DNA from: Candidatus Electrothrix scaldis
GTDB taxonomy: Bacteria; Desulfobacterota; Desulfobulbia; Desulfobulbales; Desulfobulbaceae
DNA: 64,000 nt
Assembly (NCBI GenBank): GCA_033584155.1
Contig: CP138355.1
Location: forward strand, 4,615,501-4,679,500
Direction of reading: 5' to 3'
The notes beneath the pieces were generated by a model, which was given only the letters and a program-made list of their open reading frames with translations, made no database searches and was not told where the DNA came from. The translations under genes and the position numbers were made by a program. Every line of letters begins with the position of its first letter. The first letter of the stretch is position 1. Positions 17,797 to 25,264 of this stretch are shown piece after piece.

Positions 17797-18954
17797 ATGA
17801 CCTCACCCCAACCAAAGACCCTGCGAGGAAAAATCGTCTGGTTCATCCTGAAAAGCCTGCCGGGTATCTTCTTCGTCATGATTCTGCTCGTCGCAGCTCT
17901 CCTGCTCCAGCAACGGGTTAACGAACAAAAGGAGGCCCGGAAAGAGGAACTGAAAAACTCTACCGCTATGGAAGCGCCACCAACGAACGTTATTACCTTG
18001 GAGCTTCGACCAACGGTTCTACGAGATAAAATAACCCTGCCCGGCATGATTGAACCTTGGGCTGAGCTGGACCTGATGTCGAAAATCGGTGGCACCATTG
18101 AAGATATCGAGGTGAAGGAAGGAGATCATGTACACAAAGGGCAGCTGATTGCCCGAGCTGAAAGCAATGATTACCGCATCGCCTTAGACTCGGCCAAAGC
18201 CGCCTATGCCCTGGCCAAGGCCGATTACTCGCGCAATAAGACCTTGCGCAGCAAGGGGATATCCACCCAAGCCAATCTGGATGAGCAGCAATCAACCCTG
18301 ATTCAGGCTAAGGCCGCAGTGGAAAATGCCGAATTGGCCCTGTCCCGTTGCCGAATTACGGCCCCTATTGCAGGGCTTATCAGCAAGCTGAATGCGGAAA
18401 TAGGAATGGTCGTCAACCAGATGATGCCCGAACCTGTTGCGAAAATCATCCAAATCGACAGGGTTAAGGCAGTGGTTGCAGTTCCTGAGGCGGATGTCAG
18501 CGCTGTACGCCAACTCAAACAGGTGGGCGTGCAGATTCGTTCATTAAATAATGTTCGTTTTCAGGCCAAGGTCCATTTCCTGGCTCCGGCACCGGAAACC
18601 CTGGCCCATGCCTACCGCCTGGAACTCGCCCTGGATAACCCGGAAGAACAGATCCTTCCTGGCATGTTCCTCCAGGCGGATATCGTCAAGCAAACCGAAG
18701 AACAGATTATAGCAGTGCCTCTGTACACGGTTATCTCCCGCAACGACGACGAGCAATTTGTTTATGTTGTGGAAGACGGCGTTGCCCGCAAGCGGCCAGT
18801 AGAAACCGGCTTTACCGAAGGGTGGCAGATTCTGATCCGTAGCGGCCTTGAGCAGGGCGAAAAAGTCATTATTCAGGGACACCGGACCGTGGAAGATGGA
18901 CAGAAGGTTCGGGTCGTCAAAGAACTCACTGATCTCAGCGGGTTCATGCCCTGA
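17797..18954 (+). CDS. RND efflux periplasmic adaptor (membrane fusion protein)
   Basis: 385 residues. One N-terminal membrane anchor (about 22-43) is followed by the barrel-sandwich (lipoyl-like) half-motifs GTIEDIEVKEGDHVHKGQL (near 105) and CRITAPIAGLISKLNAEIG (near 190), a helical hairpin between them (about 130-175) and a beta-barrel domain (about 220-300). Such proteins connect the inner-membrane RND pump to a TolC-like channel. The partner pump gene starts only at 25265; about 6.3 kb of accessory DNA now separates the two. No outer-membrane channel gene is in the window. Confidence 0.92.
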   Translation: MTSPQPKTLRGKIVWFILKSLPGIFFVMILLVAALLLQQRVNEQKEARKEELKNSTAMEAPPTNVITLELRPTVLRDKITLPGMIEPWAELDLMSKIGGTIEDIEVKEGDHVHKGQLIARAESNDYRIALDSAKAAYALAKADYSRNKTLRSKGISTQANLDEQQSTLIQAKAAVENAELALSRCRITAPIAGLISKLNAEIGMVVNQMMPEPVAKIIQIDRVKAVVAVPEADVSAVRQLKQVGVQIRSLNNVRFQAKVHFLAPAPETLAHAYRLELALDNPEEQILPGMFLQADIVKQTEEQIIAVPLYTVISRNDDEQFVYVVEDGVARKRPVETGFTEGWQILIRSGLEQGEKVIIQGHRTVEDGQKVRVVKELTDLSGFMP

Positions 18955-19127
18955 TTTTCACAGATCTCTCCTTGACCAAAAGCCTGCGTCACAGCGTCGA
19001 TCTCCTCCGTCGACACTTCTCCTGTGGCGCGGGCAATGGTCATTTTTTCCAGAATCTCAAAGTTGGCCTTGCTCCGCAGGAGCTTTTTCATGGCCCAGCT
19101 GAAACTGATGAGTTTACGTGAGGACAT
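18955..19127 (-). pseudogene. remnant of a PD-(D/E)XK (Rpn-type) nuclease/transposase gene
   Basis: The minus-strand frame starting at 19127 begins MSSRKLISFSWAMKKLLRS and KANFEILE, which I recognise as the usual N-terminus of Rpn-family PD-(D/E)XK nuclease proteins. It then jumps to IARATGEVSTEEIDAV, which looks like the C-terminal end of the same family. About 250 residues including the nuclease core are missing, so this is an internal-deletion scar. It abuts the 3' end of the adaptor gene and the frame even runs on antisense into it. It probably marks one edge of the inserted region. Confidence 0.55.
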
Positions 19128-19249
19128 GGATTATCGTTAATTCACTATTAGTTATGAAACAGGACACAAAAATTCTGGAACTATTGGACCGTGCTACACT
19201 TTATAGATGATCAAGACACGAAAATAATATAGCCCTTTTATTTCGCAGT

Positions 19250-20998
19250 TCACAAAGCAGCTTGAGCCTTACCCAACACGTCAATCCCCATAGATGCTAG
19301 ATTACGATTGTAATAGAAATCGTACCTGTCACTGGAAGCAATAAAGTTATACAGTGACGTCAGGCGGTCCGGGCAAGCTTTTGAATAATCAGCAAGAAGG
19401 TCGCAAAATCGGAAGTGTTCTACAGCGACCTCAAGGTACTCAAGGTCACTGACTGACAGGGTAATAACAGGTGATATTTTGATATTTCTATTTTTCATGG
19501 TGCTTTCTTTGCCCGATGAGCACTCCAGCAGGCGATCCGAGAATTCAGAAGCAAAAAAATCACCATATACTGGCGAAGTTAATAGATCATCATGAAGGAC
19601 AAGTACAGGATAAATAGTACGAACAGACTGGAACTCATCATTATTTCCTTTCCATCTTCCTGTGGCTATTGACACGGCTGCTCGTGCAAGCTGGCCGACA
19701 CCTTTGAGTTTTGTTTTCCCTTTTTTTGTTTCCGTGGTGCTGTACCGTTCACGCATTATTCGCAGAAGAGATTCGTAATCATCAGATAGAATTGCCTGTT
19801 CCGGTACGAAACCAGCTTTGACTTCAAACAGAACTGTCTGAAAGACATCGTTGAGCATTCCGTCTATTTCGATTGTTCTTCCCTCACTGTCAACCGCTTC
19901 GATATTTTCGGAAAACCGATTGACAAGATTTGTTGATGAGCTGAACATCCGACTTAGTATATCAAGTACATATTCCTCGAATGCTTGACCAAAGGCTATA
20001 AAGACATCATGGTGACGGCAAGTTTGAGATTTGAGAATATGGAATAACGGCCCTATTGAACCTTTTTCAGCGAAAAAAACAGGATCAATGATTATTCCTC
20101 TTCCGTCATCAGTACGCAATATGGGCTTTTCTCGCAATGAACGATAAGAACCTGTCGGATGAATATTCTCACAGTGCTTGATCTCCTGCTTAAGCTCATC
20201 TGCACTTTGAGATTCCAGCTCAACATATTTACAAAAAAGGTCTCTAGTATTTTTGCGATCTCGAAGAGTCTGTTGAACAGAGAAGATTCCAGAATTACTG
20301 ATCGGATTCATATAATGAGTTATCATCATTGCAAAAACAATGTAATACTGTTCGACCGACATCTGCGTTACAGCAAGAAAATCTTTGCAAAACGACTTGT
20401 AATATCTGGGAAAATAATCATTGAACAATGTCCAGCCTCGCCCTAAAGTTTGAGCCAATTCTTGACTGGATTTGGTTGCCTCCATACTTTGCCGAATTGG
20501 CCCTAACGCTCTTTTTCTGGCCAGTTCAATTCCACCTTCAAGTGAAAATTTATCCTCAAAAACTCGTTTGTTCCATATATCGCTCGCTATCAGAGCTGCT
20601 TGCCCGAACTTCCGTCGTACGTCAGGATCTTCATAGGTGTCCCCATCTCCGGGGTGATCTATACAATACAATGCAACCCACCGAAAAAGTTCCAGTAATT
20701 GTCCTCTGAAGAAAACTTTAACTCTTTCTATTCCTCCGTTGCTTACGATAAAGTCACTGATTGCTCTGATTTCACTGCGTGAAAAAAATTGGTTCAAGCC
20801 AAATTTTTGCCGTTCTATACTATCAACATCAAATTTTGTCGAAAGCACAAGATTTAAGCGAGCGCACCAGAACAAAGTATCTGTCCTGCTCAGCCCGGCA
20901 AGGATAGATCTAAATGTTTTTATCTCATTGTTAATATGAGGAAACACTACCGAAATGGGTACATAGACACTAACATGACTATCTATCTTTGAAATCAT
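19250..20998 (-). CDS. orphan protein with a PD-(D/E)XK-like nuclease motif, possible defence gene
   Basis: 582 residues, no signal peptide or clear membrane segment. I do not recognise the family. Near residue 341 there is AFEEYVLDIL, then EIDG at 377-380 and LFEVKAG at 390-396. The spacing Asp-x12-Glu-x-Lys (D379, E392, K394) after a hydrophobic strand is the classical PD-(D/E)XK catalytic core. The first 300 residues are mainly helical with charged patches. It starts at an ATG preceded by a purine-rich AAAAGAAA. It is a single gene between an adaptor gene and a broken vapBC pair, in a region of obvious insertion, so a defence or mobile-element role is reasonable but unproven. Base composition looks lower in GC than the efflux genes around it. 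Confidence 0.6.
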   Translation of the reverse strand: MISKIDSHVSVYVPISVVFPHINNEIKTFRSILAGLSRTDTLFWCARLNLVLSTKFDVDSIERQKFGLNQFFSRSEIRAISDFIVSNGGIERVKVFFRGQLLELFRWVALYCIDHPGDGDTYEDPDVRRKFGQAALIASDIWNKRVFEDKFSLEGGIELARKRALGPIRQSMEATKSSQELAQTLGRGWTLFNDYFPRYYKSFCKDFLAVTQMSVEQYYIVFAMMITHYMNPISNSGIFSVQQTLRDRKNTRDLFCKYVELESQSADELKQEIKHCENIHPTGSYRSLREKPILRTDDGRGIIIDPVFFAEKGSIGPLFHILKSQTCRHHDVFIAFGQAFEEYVLDILSRMFSSSTNLVNRFSENIEAVDSEGRTIEIDGMLNDVFQTVLFEVKAGFVPEQAILSDDYESLLRIMRERYSTTETKKGKTKLKGVGQLARAAVSIATGRWKGNNDEFQSVRTIYPVLVLHDDLLTSPVYGDFFASEFSDRLLECSSGKESTMKNRNIKISPVITLSVSDLEYLEVAVEHFRFCDLLADYSKACPDRLTSLYNFIASSDRYDFYYNRNLASMGIDVLGKAQAAL

Positions 20999-21063
20999 TT
21001 TCTTTTCATGCCCCCTTTCTAGAATTCAATAGAAAGTCGCATACGAGACGTTAACGATTTCTT

Positions 21064-21238
21064 TCACCAGATAATATCCACGGGGTATCGTTGCACAGCA
21101 GAATCGCAACTGAGAAGAACGGCCTTTTCAACGTTAGCCTGTGCAATGAGAAGTCGATCAAACGGGTCTCGATGATGGAAAGACAGGTCGCCCAAGGCAA
21201 AGATGTGAGGAGGGATTACCGGAAGAATCTCAATACCA
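21064..21238 (-). pseudogene. C-terminal half of a VapC (PIN) toxin cut off by IS insertion
   Basis: The minus-strand frame IEILPVIPPHIFALGDL continues through HHRDPFDRLLIAQA, the late acidic motif of PIN-domain RNases, and ends RYPVDIIW at 21064. Its missing N-terminus is at 24583-24794 on the same strand. Joining 24794-24583 to 21238-21064 (with one copy of the TACCA duplication) gives 387 bases, a 128-residue PIN protein in frame. Confidence 0.85.
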
Positions 21239-22912
21239 CCTAAATCCTGCAATTGATCTTTTTGGCTCAAATGACTAACCATTTGGTGTTGTAGAAAACC
21301 AAAAATTCTGAAAATAGTTATCAGTTGATAGTAAAAAACACCGAAAAGTGCTGTTTCCAGATAAGCAGATGCCTCTTTAAGGCTGATCAAGTAGAATATT
21401 TTGCCCCACAAGACGCACTAATCCTGTTGATGGAAAAAAATATTTCAAAAAAAGAGGTAGTAGTGCTGGTCAGTACAGCCCCACCGCCACCCAGTCATCC
21501 CACTGAGTGGAATACAGCATTCGTTCGGGAACAAATAGCTTTTGCTGCCGTCCACCAGTAGTATACTTCCCAGCCACCCGAACGAGAAATGTACGAATTG
21601 TACCTGGCTCCCAGCGACGTAATACAGCATTACCGCTCAATAAAGCCATCCATCGTATCGTGTTGTATGCCAGAATAGCAGTTTGAAACAACACACTATT
21701 TGCCCAGAAATCTTCTGTCTTGATATGTACCAACGCAGTCTGGTTTTTTGCTTCCTCAATCCAGGTTTCACAAGTTGCTCGTTGGCCGTATCGTTTGTGG
21801 ACCTGCCATGGATCAGCAATCTCACTGACCACATAACAGAAGTAATCGAACTCCTTCATCTCAAACAGGGTCGCTGGTTTTGCCGGGTCAGCCGGTTTCT
21901 CTCTGCGGACCGCAACAAAGAGTCGGGTCGAAGACCAGGTCGTACATTTATGAAAAAAGATACATTGTTCCCAACCGGCCTGCCCGGGGACCGGCTCCCA
22001 GGATTGTTTGGACAGAAGGGTGACCAGCCCCTTGAGCTTAACCTTGATCAGGTAACTATGACCATACTGATCCAAAAGATCAAGCAGGGCACCAACAAAA
22101 AAACCGCTGTCGCCCCTGAACAAAATCCGGGTTCCATTGGGAAGGTGTGCCAGAAGTTGCTTGGTAAACTCGACAATACCATTACTTGTATAGGCATTGC
22201 CGCATCGAAGCCACCCTTGCAATATCTCTTTGCTTTCAGCGCAAAATGCAAGCAGAGGATGATACGATTTTGCACCGCGTTTATGTGGATTAAACCCTTT
22301 GGCCGCTCCTTGCTGAGAACCGTATACCGTCTTTTCTGTGGAATCCACATCAACAACCAGACAGTGGGCTGCACCGACTTTACTTTTCCCGGATCGCAAT
22401 CCCTTACGCCACATGCGAGCACGCAACCGATGATTAAGAACTTCCAGGTTATTGATATGACGATAGCTGAATGTTCGAAAAAGGCGGCCAAAGGTTGTTT
22501 CGTCCGGGATTAACCGCCATCCTGCTATCCGGCAAAGTACGCTATCTGCCCAGACTGTTGCAATATTGCTGATAGAACGAGCTCCGCCGATAATAGCTAT
22601 CAAAGGGAGAAATATTATATCAACTGCATCATAAGTGGCGGTGGCTCCGCGTTGATGTTCTAAAGTTTCCTGGACAAGCTGGCCAACATTATGTTTTTGC
22701 AGGAACTTTACGGCAGGAATCAAGCCTGCCTGTGCTGTAACCCCTTTTGCTCCTTTATTAATTTGTATTTTTTTGGGCGAGACTCGGGCAGATCGTTTAT
22801 TCTGTTTAGACTTCATAAAAATAGTGACCCTCTTCTGTAGTAATTTTACCTTTAACATATTGAGGATTATACTATTTTTACGATACCCTTTCAACTAATT
22901 GCAGGATTTAGG
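21239..22912 (-). mobile_element. IS1380-family insertion sequence, copy 1
   Basis: 1674 bp bounded by inverted ends CCTAAATCCTGCAATT / AATTGCAGGATTTAGG. The 5-bp target duplication TACCA is at 21234-21238 on the left; the matching copy is not at the right end but at 24578-24582, because another element inserted there. The same 1674-bp element is present in opposite orientation at 29995-31668, with at least two amino-acid differences in the transposase. Confidence 0.95.
21470..22816 (-). CDS. IS1380-family transposase (copy 1)
   Basis: 448 residues from the ATG at 22816. DDE-type transposase: LVVDVDSTEKTVYG carries the first Asp, ILFRGDSGFF the second and CETWIEEAKN the Glu. The N-terminus is basic (MKSKQNKRSARV), fitting terminal-repeat binding. 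A TTG further upstream could extend it, but that codon lies in the -35 box of the element's own promoter. It differs from copy 2 at least at QLVQE (QLIQE) and FQTAIL (FQAAIL). It appears intact. Confidence 0.93.
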   Translation of the reverse strand: MKSKQNKRSARVSPKKIQINKGAKGVTAQAGLIPAVKFLQKHNVGQLVQETLEHQRGATATYDAVDIIFLPLIAIIGGARSISNIATVWADSVLCRIAGWRLIPDETTFGRLFRTFSYRHINNLEVLNHRLRARMWRKGLRSGKSKVGAAHCLVVDVDSTEKTVYGSQQGAAKGFNPHKRGAKSYHPLLAFCAESKEILQGWLRCGNAYTSNGIVEFTKQLLAHLPNGTRILFRGDSGFFVGALLDLLDQYGHSYLIKVKLKGLVTLLSKQSWEPVPGQAGWEQCIFFHKCTTWSSTRLFVAVRREKPADPAKPATLFEMKEFDYFCYVVSEIADPWQVHKRYGQRATCETWIEEAKNQTALVHIKTEDFWANSVLFQTAILAYNTIRWMALLSGNAVLRRWEPGTIRTFLVRVAGKYTTGGRQQKLFVPERMLYSTQWDDWVAVGLY

Positions 22913-23013
22913 TAGATTGTCCTCAAAAATCCTCAATGCGCTGATTTAAAATGAAATTTAAATAAAAATATTGTAAAATATGCATGTTTTTGACGTTCAC
23001 CCCCTCATAAGGC

Positions 23014-23766
23014 ATGCACATGATTAGGTACACCAGTGACAGACAGCTTACACTTGAAGGATTCAGCCTTCCGTTTGGAGGTAAACTGAACCCTGAAAAC
23101 AGATGGATCAAATGGCATAAAGTTATTCCGTGGGATGAGTTCGCCATCAGATATTACCGAACATTGGACCCGCGTCAGGGGCGACCTGCCAAAAATGCCA
23201 GATTGGTGATCGGCGCGTTAATCATTAAACATAAGCTGACGCTCAGTGACGAAGAAACCGTACTCCAGATTCAGGAGAACCCCTATCTTCAGTATTTTGT
23301 TGGGTTTTCTTCTTTTCAAGACAAGCAACCTCTAGCTCCCAGCCTGTTTGTTGAGATTCGAAAACGGATGGGAAAGGATGTCTTTTCTGCGTTTGAAGAA
23401 GTGATTTTGGAAAAACTTGCTCTCTCAAAGAAAAGTACGACAAATGAAGATGAAAAAGAGGATAAGGGTGAGGAAGAGCCCGTTGAAAATAAGGGAAAAA
23501 TGCTTGTCGATGCAACGGTTGCTGAGCAAGCGATTCGTTACCCGACTGATCTGAGTTTACTCAACGAAGCCCGTGAGATTTCCGAGCAGCTGATTGATGA
23601 TCTGTACAAACAGAGTGACTACCCCAAAAAGCCCAGGACATATCGGAGAGTTGCTCGCAAAAACTACCTGAACCTGGCTAAAAAAAAGAAACCAGGCAAA
23701 AAAAAATCTGCGGCGCGGACTTCGGCAGCAATTACAGTACGTCCGAAGAAATATACGATATATTGA
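23014..23766 (+). CDS. IS5/IS1182-type transposase, N-terminal part
   Basis: 250 residues in this frame. It has the DUF772/InsH-type N-terminus (MIRYTSDRQLTLEGFSLPFG, GRPAKNARLVIGALIIKH) and the first catalytic Asp (MLVDATVAEQ). The frame ends shortly after a run of nine A (23698-23706). If one A is skipped, translation continues as NLRRGLRQQLQYVRRNIRYI into the second part, which is the normal family sequence. The gene therefore either carries a one-base insertion or is expressed through transcriptional slippage on the A9 run. Confidence 0.85.
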   Translation: MHMIRYTSDRQLTLEGFSLPFGGKLNPENRWIKWHKVIPWDEFAIRYYRTLDPRQGRPAKNARLVIGALIIKHKLTLSDEETVLQIQENPYLQYFVGFSSFQDKQPLAPSLFVEIRKRMGKDVFSAFEEVILEKLALSKKSTTNEDEKEDKGEEEPVENKGKMLVDATVAEQAIRYPTDLSLLNEAREISEQLIDDLYKQSDYPKKPRTYRRVARKNYLNLAKKKKPGKKKSAARTSAAITVRPKKYTIY

Positions 23767-23770
23767 AGAG

Positions 23771-24565
23771 TTGCTTGATAATGTTGGATCGGCACCTTTT
23801 CCACTTCCCCATCAGCAACAACGACAGTATTGGATCATTCAGCATGTGTATCGCCAGCAGGATGAGATGTACAAAAAACGAAAACGACGTTGCGATGACC
23901 GAATTGTTTCCATTGCCCAACCTCATGTACGACCAATAGTTCGTGGGAAAGCAGGTAAAAATGTGGAGTTCGGTGCCAAACTCAGCGTGAGCATGGTCGA
24001 TGGTTTGGCTTTTGTCGATCATATTGGTTGGGATGCCTTCAACGAAGGCACGGATTTGCGTGAGCAAGTGGAGAGTTACAAGCGCCGGAATGGTTACTAT
24101 CCGGCAGTCGTACTGGCTGATCAGATCTACGGAACAAGAGAAAACCGTAAATATCTCAAAGAGAAAGGCATTCGATTTGGTGGTAAACGAATGGGCAGGT
24201 CCCCGAAAGAGACAGAAGAAAACAAAGAACGTCTTCGGGAACTGAAAGCACAACGAATTCGGGATAGTCGAGAACGGATCCCCATTGAGGGGAAATTTGG
24301 CCAAGGAAAAAACGGCTACCGACTCAACTACATCCGGGCAAAACTTCAGAGGACCTCTGAAGCATGGATTAACTGTATCTTCCTGGTCATGAATCTGATG
24401 GTTCTGCTCAGGAAGTTGCAGGAACAGCTTGAAAATTTATATCTTTCACGGTTTTTACTTTTACGCAGCCAGCTGAATCATATTAGCGCTCGATTTTTTG
24501 CGTTCTTTGAGCAAATGCCAAGGCAAGTCCTGCAGTATTGCCTGTATGAGAGGTTGGCTTTTTGA
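23771..24565 (+). CDS. IS5/IS1182-type transposase, C-terminal part in the shifted frame
   Basis: The frame is open well upstream of the formal TTG at 23771 and contains the rest of the catalytic core: VVLADQIYG (second Asp) and RIPIEGKFGQGKNGYRLNYI (Glu region), then the conserved helical tail (LVMNLMVLLRKLQ). On its own it lacks the DNA-binding half and the first Asp. It should be read as one transposase with the previous entry. Confidence 0.85.
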   Translation: MLDNVGSAPFPLPHQQQRQYWIIQHVYRQQDEMYKKRKRRCDDRIVSIAQPHVRPIVRGKAGKNVEFGAKLSVSMVDGLAFVDHIGWDAFNEGTDLREQVESYKRRNGYYPAVVLADQIYGTRENRKYLKEKGIRFGGKRMGRSPKETEENKERLRELKAQRIRDSRERIPIEGKFGQGKNGYRLNYIRAKLQRTSEAWINCIFLVMNLMVLLRKLQEQLENLYLSRFLLLRSQLNHISARFFAFFEQMPRQVLQYCLYERLAF

Positions 24566-24577
24566 GGATGCTCTAGG

Positions 24578-24794
24578 TACCATTAGTTTCCTGCTGGGCT
24601 TCTACGATATCATTTAACGGCAGCTTGAGCTTCATTTTCCCGAGCTGATGCTTGATTTGCATTTCCCAAATACTTGCAGTACTGAGCAACAAGCTGTTTT
24701 CAGGATCTTGGCAGAGCTCAAGAGCCTTGGGAGAAAGCCTGGAGATATTACTGTCCCACCAAATAAATGCGTGCGTATCGAATAAAATCTTCAC
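24578..24794 (-). pseudogene. N-terminal half of the split VapC (PIN) toxin
   Basis: The frame starts MKILFDTHAFIWWDSNIS, with the first PIN Asp in FDTHAF, followed by LLLSTASIWEMQIKHQLGKM (conserved Glu region), and breaks after QQETNG at the IS target site. The start codon overlaps the antitoxin stop (ATGA), the classical toxin-antitoxin arrangement. The toxin can no longer be made, so the antitoxin is left without a partner. Confidence 0.88.
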
Positions 24795-25030
24795 GCATCT
24801 TCACCCAGCCAGAATTCATCCGAAAGCGAGTTATCAAAATCATGCGTGGTTTCAACTGCACCCGCATGCAATCCAGGAATACGCCCCCCTTTAGACCGAG
24901 AAAGGGGCACTAGTCGGGCCAAAGGAACACTTCCCTCTGTGAAAACAATCGCCGCCCCCTTACGGACAGCTGCCAACACGTCCTCAAGGCTGACCCGCGC
25001 ACTCTGAATATCAACGGTTTTGGTCACCAT
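24791..25030 (-). CDS. VapB/Phd-type antitoxin of the broken TA pair
   Basis: 79 residues. MVTKTVDIQSARVSLEDVLA and AIVFTEGSVPLARLVPL form the Phd/YefM-like beta-alpha DNA-binding fold. The acidic, aromatic tail (DEFWLGEDA) would wrap the toxin. GGGAGG lies 7 nt before the ATG, and a perfect TATAAT lies further upstream. It is intact while its toxin is disrupted; it may still autoregulate or neutralise related toxins. Confidence 0.88.
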   Translation of the reverse strand: MVTKTVDIQSARVSLEDVLAAVRKGAAIVFTEGSVPLARLVPLSRSKGGRIPGLHAGAVETTHDFDNSLSDEFWLGEDA

Positions 25031-25072
25031 ATTTCAACCTCCCAGCTGAATAAATCTGCACTCTATCTTATG

Positions 25073-25078
25073 ATTATA
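25073..25078 (-). promoter_or_regulatory. -10 box of the vapBC promoter
   Basis: TATAAT on the minus strand, about 45 bp upstream of the antitoxin ATG. The -35 region is weak (TTCGCT at 17-bp spacing). Confidence 0.45.
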
Positions 25079-25264
25079 CCATACTCTGTCGATTGAGCGA
25101 AACACCCTTCTGTCCGTCTTCACTGAAATCCATAGAGCAACAAGCCATCAGCAGCAGTTAAACACATATCAGCCCCACTCCTCCCTTGACGCCTCCCTTC
25201 TCACCCTGTAAAATCGACCACGGTCATCATTTATTTTCTCCAACAACTCAAGGAAATTTACTCC

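Larger units (their letters stand above)
22915..24573 (+). mobile_element. IS5/IS1182-type insertion sequence nested at the edge of IS1380 copy 1
   Basis: 1659 bp. The imperfect ends are GATTGTCCTCAAAAATCC on the left and, inverted, GAGCATCCTCAAAAAGCC on the right. TAGGTA flanks both sides (22909-22914 and 24574-24579). The left copy consists of the last four bases of the IS1380 end plus the first two of its TACCA duplication, so this element arrived second. Confidence 0.85.

Noticed and set aside
22048-22491. 147-codon frame in IS1380 copy 1, repeated in copy 2
   Set aside because: It appears in both copies only because the elements are nearly identical; it overlaps the transposase catalytic core in another frame.
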